Positions 55,415-62,492 of a stretch of 64,000 nt of DNA are shown here, in pieces. The DNA comes from UBA2357 sp041678045 (GTDB lineage Bacteria; Pseudomonadota; Gammaproteobacteria; Burkholderiales; Rhodocyclaceae). The position numbers and the translations under genes are program-made. Position 1 is the first letter of the stretch. Each line of letters opens with the position of its first letter. Below the pieces are notes generated by a model. It was not told the origin of the DNA, did not search any database, and saw only the letters and a program-made list of their open reading frames with translations. The DNA lies in the NCBI GenBank assembly GCA_041678045.1, contig JBAYOV010000015.1:1-64000 (forward strand). The letters run 5' to 3'.

Positions 55415-56930
55415 GGTTGCGGGCCTCCTGTTGCTTCCCCCGGCCCTTGGCGAAACGGATCCGTTGCGACTTCAGCCAACTGAGGATTTCGTTGCTCGGG
55501 GCAGCCGGTACGTCGCGCATGTTGCGCGGCCACACCCCAAACATCGCACGGTACTGGTGCGCGACCCATCCCGGGGAGTAGTGCTTGCTTCGGGCGACCG
55601 AGAGCAGCATGGAATAGACCTGCTGCTTCCGGTCGGCTGTCGCCGGCGTCCGGGGCTTGCGCTCGACTTTTTCGAGCGTGCCGTCAGTAACTTCAACATC
55701 GTTTTGCCTGACGGGCTCGAATCCGCACGAAGGGCATTTGTGGACGCCAGCGGGACGAACGAACTTGCAGGCCGGGCAAGGCGATGGCTTGCGCTCTCGC
55801 GCCTTTGCGCTGCCGGCCTTGTTGGCTTTCCCGCTGTCGAGGACCAGCGGCAGATCGTCGGTCGGATAGCCCAGATCGAGCGTGGTACCGGAATGATCCA
55901 GCAGCAGGGCACGCGCCTTGCCGGGTGCCGGGCGCAGCACTCGACCGACCATCTGGACGAACCGGGTCAGCGACTTTGTGGGCCGGGCCAGCACCATCAC
56001 CTCGGTCGCTGGGCAGTCCCAGCCTTCCGCCAGCAGGGCCACGTTGCACAGCACCCTGAATTCACCCCGCCGGAATCGAGCGAGGATATCCGCCCGGGTG
56101 TCGTCATCGGCGTGGTAGTCGATGTGCTCCGCCGAGACGCCGCTGGCGCAGAATTGCGCGGCGATGTGCTGGCTGTGCGGGATGCTCGAAGCGAAAACGA
56201 CGGTCTGCTTACCGGCGGCCAGCCGGCGCCAGTGCGCGATGATGTCGCCCACCAGGTCGGGACGGTCCATGGCCTCCCCGAGTGCGACCTCCGCGTAATC
56301 GACCTCTCCACCGATGCCACGGCGGGTTTTCACGCCCGTCAGATCGGGCGAGGCCGGCGCGAACACATCCACATCGACCAGATACCCATCGCCAATCAGA
56401 TCGCGGATCGTGGCGGCTATCACCATGTCCCCGAAGACCTGCCCCAGGCCCGGCGCAAACGGTGTAGCCGACAGGCCGATGGTCGGCACCCGGTTGTACC
56501 TGTCGAGCAGTCTCCGGTATTTGGCTGACCCAGCGCAGGCATGGGCCTCATCGATCACGATCAAGCCGATATCGTCAGGGAAGCCACGCGCGGCAATGGT
56601 GTCGATGCTGCACACCAGCACGCGGGCGTCGAGGTCGCGGGTATTGTCGGCCTGGAGGATGCCGTGAGGGATACCGGCAGCAGACAGGTGTGCGGATGCC
56701 TGACCGACAAGCTGTTTCCGGTTGGCGATGAAGGCCACCCGCTTACCCTTCGCCAGGGCACCGCGGATCATGGCTTCTGCCGTGACCGTCTTGCCGCTGC
56801 CGGTCGGCGAGTACAGCATCACCCGCCGATACCCCCCAGCCAGGGAGTGACGTAGCTTGGTGATGGCGGCGAGCTGGTAGGGGCGCAGGCTGATGATGTG
56901 CCCAGCCAGGGGCGGGTGATTGGTCGTCAT
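55407..56930 (-). CDS. SF2 DEAD/DEAH-type helicase
   Basis: A 507-aa helicase. Motif I is SPTGSGKT near 41-48, motif II DEAH near 126, motif III SATP near 153, and motif VI QMVGRVLRPAPGKA near 318. A C-terminal zinc ribbon CPACKF...CPSCGF is at about 378-397. With the downstream primase it forms a replication pair. It overlaps the DUF1376-like gene by 4 bp. Confidence 0.9.
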   Translation of the reverse strand: MTTNHPPLAGHIISLRPYQLAAITKLRHSLAGGYRRVMLYSPTGSGKTVTAEAMIRGALAKGKRVAFIANRKQLVGQASAHLSAAGIPHGILQADNTRDLDARVLVCSIDTIAARGFPDDIGLIVIDEAHACAGSAKYRRLLDRYNRVPTIGLSATPFAPGLGQVFGDMVIAATIRDLIGDGYLVDVDVFAPASPDLTGVKTRRGIGGEVDYAEVALGEAMDRPDLVGDIIAHWRRLAAGKQTVVFASSIPHSQHIAAQFCASGVSAEHIDYHADDDTRADILARFRRGEFRVLCNVALLAEGWDCPATEVMVLARPTKSLTRFVQMVGRVLRPAPGKARALLLDHSGTTLDLGYPTDDLPLVLDSGKANKAGSAKARERKPSPCPACKFVRPAGVHKCPSCGFEPVRQNDVEVTDGTLEKVERKPRTPATADRKQQVYSMLLSVARSKHYSPGWVAHQYRAMFGVWPRNMRDVPAAPSNEILSWLKSQRIRFAKGRGKQQEARNHG

Positions 56931-57484
56931 CGCTCGCCCTCCTGCTCAGGGTCAAGGGTGAAGTCTCCCCAGTCACTACTCTCTACGTAGGTAGTGGGTA
57001 CATATCCCACGTCTTGGCTAGGGCTAGGGTTAAGGTTAAGGTTAACGAGCGTTCGCTCGACCGTTCGCTGAGCGTCACGCTTACCGCTACGCTCAGCGTC
57101 ATGGGTCTGAATCCCTTTGCTGGCGCGGGGTTTGGCCTCTTTGCGTTTTGCGTTTGTGCTCTTCGCTGCAGCGGATTGGCGGCTACGGATGCCTTCAATA
57201 CGCTCGCGGTACGCCTCCAAGTCCGGCGCAAAGATGCGCCCATCTTCGACCTCAAAGAAGGGCATGACATATGGCAGCTCGGCAGCAACCTCGGCCACGT
57301 CGAAGCCCAGGATGCGAGCGAGCACGTCGGGCGACTCGGGCAGGTATTGATTCACCCAGCATTCAAGGCGCATTGAGTACAGCAAACCGCGCTGCGGCAA
57401 GGTCAAAGTGCGGTACTCGAAGCGAGCGATGATGTTGGCGGCGTATTCCTGATAGGCCGGAGCGGTGCGATTCTGCTGGGTCAT
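56927..57484 (-). CDS. DUF1376/YdaU-like phage replication-associated protein
   Basis: A 185-aa protein. The N-terminal half (IARFEYRTLTLPQRGLLYSMRLECWVNQYLPESPDVLARILG, residues about 19-60) resembles the DUF1376/YdaU domain found beside phage replication genes. The C-terminal half is charged and likely disordered. It starts at ATG overlapping the previous stop (ATGA). The assignment is by resemblance only. Confidence 0.65.
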   Translation of the reverse strand: MTQQNRTAPAYQEYAANIIARFEYRTLTLPQRGLLYSMRLECWVNQYLPESPDVLARILGFDVAEVAAELPYVMPFFEVEDGRIFAPDLEAYRERIEGIRSRQSAAAKSTNAKRKEAKPRASKGIQTHDAERSGKRDAQRTVERTLVNLNLNPSPSQDVGYVPTTYVESSDWGDFTLDPEQEGER

Positions 57485-57654
57485 CGCGCACCTCCTGCCG
57501 CCAGCAGCCAGCCCGCCACGAAGCCCAGCGCCAGCAGCGCGACCAGACCGGAGTCGATGCGCCCATGCTGGCGACTGATGGCATAATGTACAGTGTTGAT
57601 GATGTTGTGGTGCGGGTCGTGCCGGGGGGTGCGGCCCGTTTTTTCGCCGGCCAT
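57481..57654 (-). CDS. small membrane protein, unknown
   Basis: A 57-aa protein (starts MAGEKTGRTP) with one hydrophobic helix at about 36-53 (GLVALLALGFVAGWLLAAG) and a basic His-rich N-terminus. It lies exactly between the HTH gene (3-bp gap) and the DUF1376-like gene (4-bp overlap), which supports its being real. Its role is unknown; a single-helix protein in this place could be a holin-like or regulatory peptide. Confidence 0.6.
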   Translation of the reverse strand: MAGEKTGRTPRHDPHHNIINTVHYAISRQHGRIDSGLVALLALGFVAGWLLAAGGAR

Positions 57655-57657
57655 GTC

Positions 57658-57888
57658 TCAGCCCCCCGTCAGCAGGGCGTCGATCTGATCCGCAGGCCAG
57701 GCGAGCATCCGGTTAGGTAGCTTGACGGGCCGGATGCCGCAGTAATGCCCGGCGCGGCACAGGCTCGCACGCAGGGTCTGCGGTCGGACATGCAGGGCGG
57801 CGGCGGCCTGCTCGGTGGAGAGGGTGCGCAGGATAGATGCGTAGTCCGTGCGCTGGGTCGGGGTGGTGGTGGTGGTGGTGGTGTGCAT
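57658..57888 (-). CDS. HTH/excisionase-like DNA-binding protein
   Basis: A 76-aa protein. After a run of seven threonines it shows a helix-turn-helix (LSTEQAAAALHVRPQTLRASL, about 24-44) and a wing-like KLPNRMLAWPADQIDALL, the layout of MerR-like excisionase or AlpA proteins. The first gene of the operon, so it may be its regulator or the recombination directionality factor. GGAG is 7 bases before the ATG. The Thr run is coded by a perfect trinucleotide repeat. Confidence 0.72.
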   Translation of the reverse strand: MHTTTTTTTPTQRTDYASILRTLSTEQAAAALHVRPQTLRASLCRAGHYCGIRPVKLPNRMLAWPADQIDALLTGG

Positions 57889-57904
57889 TCCAGGGCTCCG
57901 TCGA

Positions 57905-57935
57905 GTTATGACGGTCCCTATTGGATACAGGTCAA
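57905..57935 (-). promoter_or_regulatory. candidate promoter of the element 1 replication operon
   Basis: On the minus strand TTGACC (57935-57930) and CATAAC (57910-57905) are 19 bp apart, just ahead of the HTH gene. Spacing is long, so activity may need help from the adjacent operator. Confidence 0.4.
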
Positions 57936-57954
57936 TTCCGCGATGTAATTGCAC

Positions 57955-57990
57955 CACTGTGCACCATCAATTCATTTTTGGTGCACAGTG
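57955..57990. promoter_or_regulatory. operator-like inverted repeat
   Basis: CACTGTGCACC and GGTGCACAGTG, an 11-bp perfect inverted repeat with a 14-nt AT-rich centre. Each arm contains the palindrome GTGCAC, 22 bp apart, i.e. on the same helical face. It lies between the unknown gene at 58013 and the HTH gene. Confidence 0.6.
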
Positions 57991-58012
57991 CGAAACGTTC
58001 AACCTATTGAAT

Positions 58013-58909
58013 TTAGGAGATTTTCCTGCCCCCCTTGGGCATGTGGCGCACATTCGGCGTTACCCCTAATTCCGGTGCAATGTGAGGCAGCGCCAGCCGG
58101 TAAAAGTCGGTCGGCTTTGCGTAGCTCTCCAGTGCACATATGCCGGCGCGATGCTTGGCAAACGTGTCCTTTGCCCTCCTGAAAATGCCGGGGTAGAGGG
58201 TTGCGCACAGCCAATGAAAACCGCCTTCATCCTCGTAGGATTCGCCCAGGGGGCCGGGCATGGCGTGGCGGTCGAAGTCCTGCCCTGTTGCTGATGCGTA
58301 ATCTTCCAGCGCGTCGAGAATTTTCTCCAGCACTACGGGGGCTTTGGACGGCTTGCGGCCTGGTCGGCTCTTGCTGGCACTGGCTGGGCTGTCTGCACTC
58401 CCCGCATGATCCTGATCCGGTGGTAAAACAGCCCCGGCCCTTGGGAGTCCTTCGAATACCGCATCGACCAGCCCCGGCGGAATCCTCGGAGAAAAGTTCA
58501 GCTCGTTTTCATCATCGCGTTCTTCGTCGAGACTCATCAGCGCATTCATCGCGTGCCGTGCTGCCGGCTCGAATTCATCCAGCCACACGAAACAATGCGA
58601 AGGCAGGGCGGGAATTGATTGCCTCACCCAGTCCGGGTAAGAAGAACCTTCAGCCGTCTCGCCGGCCCTCAGAGAGGCTGACAGTGCACGCAGCCCGTCA
58701 TGCACAACATCCCACTCTTTCGACAACATTGGACTGAAGTTGCCGTCCAAGTCCAAGTGATACGCCCGCAGCGACTTCAAGCGCCTGTTGAAGTCCAGCC
58801 CCGCCAATCCTCGCGCAACCACATCGGGCGAAATAGACCACCCCGTAACAAACGGAATCGCCCGCACAGGCACCGCCTCGCGGTCGCCAATCTTGATGAC
58901 ACAGTTCAT
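58013..58909 (-). CDS. unknown 298-aa protein of element 1
   Basis: No family was recognised. The N-terminal half (VPVRAIPFVTGWSISPDVVARGL, then VRQSIPALPSHCFVWLDEFEPA) looks globular. A low-complexity Ser/Pro/Lys linker is at about 170-192, and the C-terminal part (LEDYASATGQDFDRHAMPGP... YPGIFRRAKDTFAKHRAGICALESY) ends with a basic tail. It precedes the operator and the replication operon on the same strand. Confidence 0.65.
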   Translation of the reverse strand: MNCVIKIGDREAVPVRAIPFVTGWSISPDVVARGLAGLDFNRRLKSLRAYHLDLDGNFSPMLSKEWDVVHDGLRALSASLRAGETAEGSSYPDWVRQSIPALPSHCFVWLDEFEPAARHAMNALMSLDEERDDENELNFSPRIPPGLVDAVFEGLPRAGAVLPPDQDHAGSADSPASASKSRPGRKPSKAPVVLEKILDALEDYASATGQDFDRHAMPGPLGESYEDEGGFHWLCATLYPGIFRRAKDTFAKHRAGICALESYAKPTDFYRLALPHIAPELGVTPNVRHMPKGGRKIS

Positions 58910-59020
58910 TCTTTGCGCTCCATCTTGCGCACCATCGGAAAGGTGCCGCGCCAGGGAGGCGATGGTTTCCCCCTTTTCTCCCCAGGGGATCAGCCGGGGG
59001 ATAGGCGCGGCAAAACTCAG

Positions 59021-59305
59021 TCAGGCTGCAATCCGTCCTACCGGCGGTCGCGCCTTGGCACGTTGCCCGGCACACCACAGGTCACGCTGGTGCTGCATCC
59101 TGAGCCAGAATCCGGGCGACGTACCAAGGGCCTCATGCAGGCGCAGGTCTGTATCCGCAGTGATGGCGGCGTGCCCGTGCAGGATGCGGGACAGCATCAC
59201 CCGGCTGATGCCGATGTGCGCAGCAAATGCCGTAACGCTCAGGTTCAAGTCCTCCAGCCAGTCGGTCAGCACTTCGCCGGGGTGCGGGGGGTTGTGCATG
59301 TTCAT
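59021..59305 (-). CDS. HigA-family antitoxin-like protein, second copy
   Basis: A 94-aa XRE-type protein opening MNMHNPPHPGEVL with the HTH at about 22-48 (SVTAFAAHIGISRVMLSRIL). It is related to the HigA at 59422 (shared HNPPHPGE start, LSR(V/I)L core and RIAA end) but has no toxin gene in front. Instead, a 49-bp fragment of the integrase 3' end precedes it. It may act as a solitary regulator or anti-antitoxin. Confidence 0.78.
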   Translation of the reverse strand: MNMHNPPHPGEVLTDWLEDLNLSVTAFAAHIGISRVMLSRILHGHAAITADTDLRLHEALGTSPGFWLRMQHQRDLWCAGQRAKARPPVGRIAA

Positions 59306-59347
59306 CGTGGCTTCCCGGTGGCTGGTGCAGGCGTGCGGTGCCTTCCC

Positions 59348-59396
59348 GCCCACCACGCGCAGGCCCTGCCCGGCCTGTTCTTCGTGGGGCTGCTCG
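59348..59396 (-). pseudogene. integrase 3'-end fragment
   Basis: These 49 bp equal 60070-60118 of the integrase gene except for one base and would code EQPHEEQAGQGLRVVG, the integrase C-terminus. They mark the scar of a duplication or of an older element lost by recombination. Confidence 0.75.
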
Positions 59397-59421
59397 GTGC
59401 TGTCGGGAAGCGGCTTGTCTC

Positions 59422-59733
59422 TCATGCCGCAATCCGGGCAACCGGCGCTTTCCGCACCACAGGCACGCCCGCAGCGCGGGCTTTCCACAGGTCGTAGGCG
59501 GACTGCTGCGCAAGCCAGGCATCTGCACTGCCCCCATTCTCCACGCCAAGCCAGCCCTCAAGGCGCAGGGCCATTTCTGGCGAGATTGCAGCGCGTCCGT
59601 TCAACACACGAGACAGCGCAGCACGGGTAACGCCAAGTTGCGCGGCGGCGTCGGTCACGGTCAGGCCCAATGCCGGAAGAACATCTTCCCGGAGTGTTTC
59701 GCCGGGGTGCGGCGGGTTGTGCATCATCGTCAT
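59422..59733 (-). CDS. higA: HigA antitoxin
   Basis: A 103-aa XRE antitoxin with PPHPGETLREDVLPALGLTVTDAAAQLGVTRAALSRVL, the HigA/VapI layout. It binds and silences HigB and represses their promoter. It begins 12 bp after higB. Order toxin first is typical of hig loci. Confidence 0.88.
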   Translation of the reverse strand: MTMMHNPPHPGETLREDVLPALGLTVTDAAAQLGVTRAALSRVLNGRAAISPEMALRLEGWLGVENGGSADAWLAQQSAYDLWKARAAGVPVVRKAPVARIAA

Positions 59734-59745
59734 GGTGTCGTGCCT

Positions 59746-60024
59746 TCAGTGATAGTCCTGATAATCCACCAGCACCGCATCGCCCGCGTCAAAGCGGAAC
59801 GTCAAACGCCAGTTGCCATTCACGCAAACCGAATAATGGCCCGACAATCCCCCTGTGAGCGGGTGCAGACGCCAGCCCGGCAGATTCATGTCTTCGGGCA
59901 GCTTGGCGGCGTGAAGGCGTGCCAGCAATCGGGTCAGCTTCGGCGCGTGGTGCGGCTGGATACCTGCCTTGCTGCCAGTCTCAAAAAAGGCTTGCAGGCC
60001 TTTGTGCTCGAAGCTTTTAATCAT
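59746..60024 (-). CDS. higB: HigB toxin (RelE-fold ribosome-dependent mRNase)
   Basis: A 92-aa HigB-type toxin: IKSFEHKGLQAFFETG, LPGWRLHPLTGGLSGHYSVCVNGNWRLTFRF and a C-terminal VDYQDYH. Members cut mRNA on the ribosome and stabilise the element in the host. No ribosome-binding site is visible and the promoter suggests leaderless translation. Confidence 0.9.
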   Translation of the reverse strand: MIKSFEHKGLQAFFETGSKAGIQPHHAPKLTRLLARLHAAKLPEDMNLPGWRLHPLTGGLSGHYSVCVNGNWRLTFRFDAGDAVLVDYQDYH

Positions 60025-60029
60025 GGTCT

Positions 60030-60058
60030 ATTGTATAGCGTAGCGTTTCACAACTCAA
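60030..60058 (-). promoter_or_regulatory. higBA promoter
   Basis: On the minus strand TTGAGT and TACAAT are separated by exactly 17 bp. The -10 ends 5 bases before the higB ATG, so transcription should begin at or next to the start codon. Confidence 0.65.
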
Positions 60059-60066
60059 AGCGCACA

Positions 60067-61380
60067 TCAGCCCACCACGCGCAAGCCCTGCCCGGCCTGT
60101 TCTTCGTGGGGCTGCTCGATGCCGGCCTGCTCCAGAATCCAGCCTTCGATGGTGGTGTGCCACTTGCGCAGCAGGTCCAGCGGGCGACGGCGGTAGTGCT
60201 TTTCGGCCAGGGCAGAAGGCTTGTGTCCCATGATCTGGGCCGATACTCCGGCGGGGCACTCTACCCACTCCGCCAGCGTGCCGAAGCTCCTGCGCAGGCC
60301 GTGCAGGCTCAGGGCAGGCAACCCGGCAGCGGCCAATGCTTTGTTGTGGGCGATGCGCGGCTCCTGAATCCGTCCCGATTGCGCGGCGGGGCTGCTGAAC
60401 ACCCACTCGTTGCGACGGGGCAGCATGGCCAGCAATGAGGCGACATAGGGGGTCAGCGGAATGATGCGCTCGCCTTCCACCTTGTCCCGGATGCTCATGC
60501 TGCGCCACTGGAAGTCCACGTCATCCCAGCGCAGGCCGGCCAGCTCTTCACGGCGGGCACCGGTCAGCAGCAGGGCTTGCAGATAGGCGGACTGGACCGG
60601 GTTTCCGATACGGCGCACATGGTCGAACCACAGGGGTAACTGTTCGCGCTGGAGACAATCGTCAGCCTTCGACTTTGCTGGCGCGACAGCCCGCCTTACC
60701 CCCTTCTGAGTGCAGGCGTCGACATGAACACAGCCTCGATACTCGGGGCGCTCGCTGCACCAGCCCAGGAATCCACGCAACAGGCGAAAGGCCAGCGCGG
60801 CAGATGCCGGGCGACTGGCGTTCAGCCTCAGCCAGGACTCAACAGCTTCAGCGGTCAGTTCGGACAGGGGCAGCACCAGCAGGGCATGCAGCGGGCCGGG
60901 GGTTGTAGTGTCTCCTTCTCCCGGTCGCCGTCCCCGGCTCTTCGGTTTCCCTCCGGGATCGGCAAGGGCCAGATGGCTACGGTAATGCCGCTCGCCCCAA
61001 TCGGGCCGGCGTGCCTCAATGTAGGCGGTCCATGCTTCCAGCGCGGGCGCTTCGATGCGGCGGGCTTCCTCCCGTTTCGCTTCTGCTTCGGCGATGCGCT
61101 GGCGCTTCTCTTCGCGGGGGTCCGTGCCAGCGTCAAGCAGGTTTTGCAGGCGTCGGGCTTCAGTCCGGGCAGCATCCAGATTCCACGCCCGCACATCACC
61201 GATGGTCACACGCAGCGCCTTGCCGTTCAGCTTCGACTGGAAAACGAATGCACGCGATTCCCCCGGCGTTGCCCTGAGTGCGAGTCCGGGCGCTTCGGTG
61301 TCCCAGAGAAAAGCCTGAGCCTTGCCAGTCGGGCATGAGAAGTCTCGAATGCGACCGGCGGTCAGTTTGATGCGTGCCAT
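60067..61380 (-). CDS. int: tyrosine recombinase integrase
   Basis: A 437-aa P4-like integrase. The N-terminal arm-binding domain (LTAGRIRDF... LWDTEAPGLALRATP) is followed by the core. Catalytic residues are seen in TGARREELAGL near 268, LHGLRRSFGTL near 365, GHKP near 392 and the tyrosine of EKHYRRRP near 400. It lies 175 bp from the right att copy and should drive integration at tRNA-Thr. Confidence 0.95.
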   Translation of the reverse strand: MARIKLTAGRIRDFSCPTGKAQAFLWDTEAPGLALRATPGESRAFVFQSKLNGKALRVTIGDVRAWNLDAARTEARRLQNLLDAGTDPREEKRQRIAEAEAKREEARRIEAPALEAWTAYIEARRPDWGERHYRSHLALADPGGKPKSRGRRPGEGDTTTPGPLHALLVLPLSELTAEAVESWLRLNASRPASAALAFRLLRGFLGWCSERPEYRGCVHVDACTQKGVRRAVAPAKSKADDCLQREQLPLWFDHVRRIGNPVQSAYLQALLLTGARREELAGLRWDDVDFQWRSMSIRDKVEGERIIPLTPYVASLLAMLPRRNEWVFSSPAAQSGRIQEPRIAHNKALAAAGLPALSLHGLRRSFGTLAEWVECPAGVSAQIMGHKPSALAEKHYRRRPLDLLRKWHTTIEGWILEQAGIEQPHEEQAGQGLRVVG

Positions 61381-61416
61381 TTTCTTGCCTCAATCGGTAG
61401 GTTACATGGCCGATTC

Positions 61417-61443
61417 CATGTAAGCCATTTGTAACCCGATTCT
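61417..61443 (+). repeat. candidate integrase arm-type site, right
   Basis: Copy of the 27-bp sequence at 53601-53627 with one mismatch. Another TGTAACC in inverted form lies nearby at 61401-61408. Confidence 0.6.
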
Positions 61444-61555
61444 AGCAATATGCTTCAACATCAAGCAATGATGTAAAACCCATGTTTCCTTGAAAATCAG
61501 TGGTTTGTTCTTTTCCTGCAACCCGCTTCAACGTAGAAAAACCCCCGTACCTTCA

Positions 61556-61602
61556 GATTCGTAATCAGTAGGTCGGAGGTTCGATTCCTCTCAACAGCAC
61601 CA
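61556..61602 (+). repeat. attR: attachment site, right of element 1 / left of element 2
   Basis: 47-nt copy of the tRNA-Thr 3' end lacking the 5' half, so not a functional tRNA. In the T stem A61577 replaces a G, giving a Watson-Crick pair. It separates the two tandem elements. Confidence 0.9.
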
Positions 61603-61610
61603 CAAAATCA

Positions 61611-61638
61611 AGGGGTTGCAGCGATGCAGCCCCTTTTC
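61611..61638 (+). terminator. hairpin at start of element 2
   Basis: GGGGTTGCA, loop GCGA, TGCAGCCCC then TTTTC. It takes the place of the tRNA terminator relative to the att copy. Confidence 0.6.
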
Positions 61639-61843
61639 ATTTTCGGCGGGGTTACGCCGGGGTTACGTTTCCGGACGGTCGCCCGCTTCGCTGGTGCTGC
61701 TCTCGGGGTGTGGATTCAGCCCTGGCCACTGTCCTGCATCGGCATCGTCATCGGCAGGCGGGTGGCCAGTACCGGCAGGATGCGGATCATCCGGCATGGT
61801 GGGGGTGTCCCGTTTCGTGACGCCCTGCCAATCGCCATCTGAA

Positions 61844-61862
61844 CTCAAGTTTTCTCAAGTAG
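61844..61862. repeat. paired 10-bp repeat, copy A
   Basis: CTCAAGTTTTCTCAAGTAG: the hexamer CTCAAG occurs twice with a TTTT spacer and a TAG end. Confidence 0.8.
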
Positions 61863-61898
61863 TTGGACCCTGTTGCACTCGCCCTTCGCGTGCGCGAT

Positions 61899-61917
61899 CT
61901 CAACATTTCTCAACAGC
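61899..61917. repeat. paired 10-bp repeat, copy B (variant)
   Basis: CTCAACATTTCTCAACAGC: hexamer CTCAAC twice with spacer ATTT. It abuts a GCCCTTCGCGTGCGCG repeat. Confidence 0.7.
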
Positions 61918-62180
61918 CCAGCACCAGCCAGGTGTGGGTGGCCTGTCGGGGCCGGTGGTCGCTGTCCGGCATCGTCATCGGCGGGCGGGTGTGCCAGGTG
62001 CGCCAGATCGGGCTGTAGGCGGCTGAAGGCGTGGTCGGTGGCGTGGGTGTGGCCGGTGGTCTGTCGGGGGGCTGGTGGCCTGCTCGATGTGCCGGTGGCC
62101 ATGATTTGATTCCATGGAAACCGTCGTTCGGTGCGTACCTCGCTGCGTACTGCCCTCGCTGGAAGGTTCGGATTCGGAAA

Positions 62181-62199
62181 CGTGAGTTTTCGTGAGTAG
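62181..62199. repeat. paired 10-bp repeat, copy C
   Basis: CGTGAGTTTTCGTGAGTAG: hexamer CGTGAG twice with spacer TTTT and TAG. Confidence 0.8.
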
Positions 62200-62238
62200 C
62201 TGCGCACGCCTTCCGTCCGTCTGCGATAGCACGCTGAA

Positions 62239-62257
62239 CTGAAGTTTTCTGAAGTAG
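62239..62257. repeat. paired 10-bp repeat, copy D
   Basis: CTGAAGTTTTCTGAAGTAG: hexamer CTGAAG twice with spacer TTTT and TAG. Confidence 0.8.
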
Positions 62258-62290
62258 CGCCAAGACAGCACTTCCTCAATTTGAGGGAGT

Positions 62291-62435
62291 GTCTTCGCGT
62301 GCGCGTACAGGTCGTTTCCGTGGATACCGGCTTGGATACCGCTGCCCTCACCCCTTCGCGCGCGCGTACAGGTCTCCTTTAGGGACTCAAGAAATACTGG
62401 ATGCGACCTCACCCCTTCGCGCGCGCGTACAGGTC
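62291..62435. repeat. GC-rich repeats ending GTACAGGTC, three copies
   Basis: Copies at 62291-62313, 62347-62374 and 62408-62435. The last two share 28 identical bases, including TTCGCGCGCGCGTACAGGTC, and start 61 bp apart. Shorter relatives (CCCTTCGCGTGCG) are at 61878 and 53996, each beside a paired 10-bp repeat. Confidence 0.75.
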
Positions 62436-62492
62436 GCAAATCGGGTTCGCGCCCACCCTCGCCCGGCCCGTCCTGCTGCGCCAGTACAGCTT

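Larger units (their letters stand above)
53545..61602. mobile_element. integrative element 1 in tRNA-Thr (about 8.1 kb)
   Basis: Bounded by a 47-bp direct repeat of the tRNA end. It carries a tyrosine integrase at the right end, HigBA plus an extra HigA, an HTH protein, replication helicase and primase, and several unknown proteins, all on the minus strand. No capsid, tail, terminase or conjugation gene is seen. It resembles a phage satellite or an integrated small replicon. Confidence 0.85.

Noticed and set aside
59338..60438. Plus-strand frame of 366 codons across the hig locus
   Set aside because: It is antisense to higB, higA and the integrase end, and has no features of its own.
53545..61602. 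Classification as a complete prophage
   Set aside because: No capsid, portal, terminase, tail or lysis gene is recognisable in the element.
62347..62435. Two 28-bp repeats 61 bp apart, looking at first like CRISPR repeats
   Set aside because: Only two full copies, a 33-bp interval with no further spacers, and no cas genes nearby.
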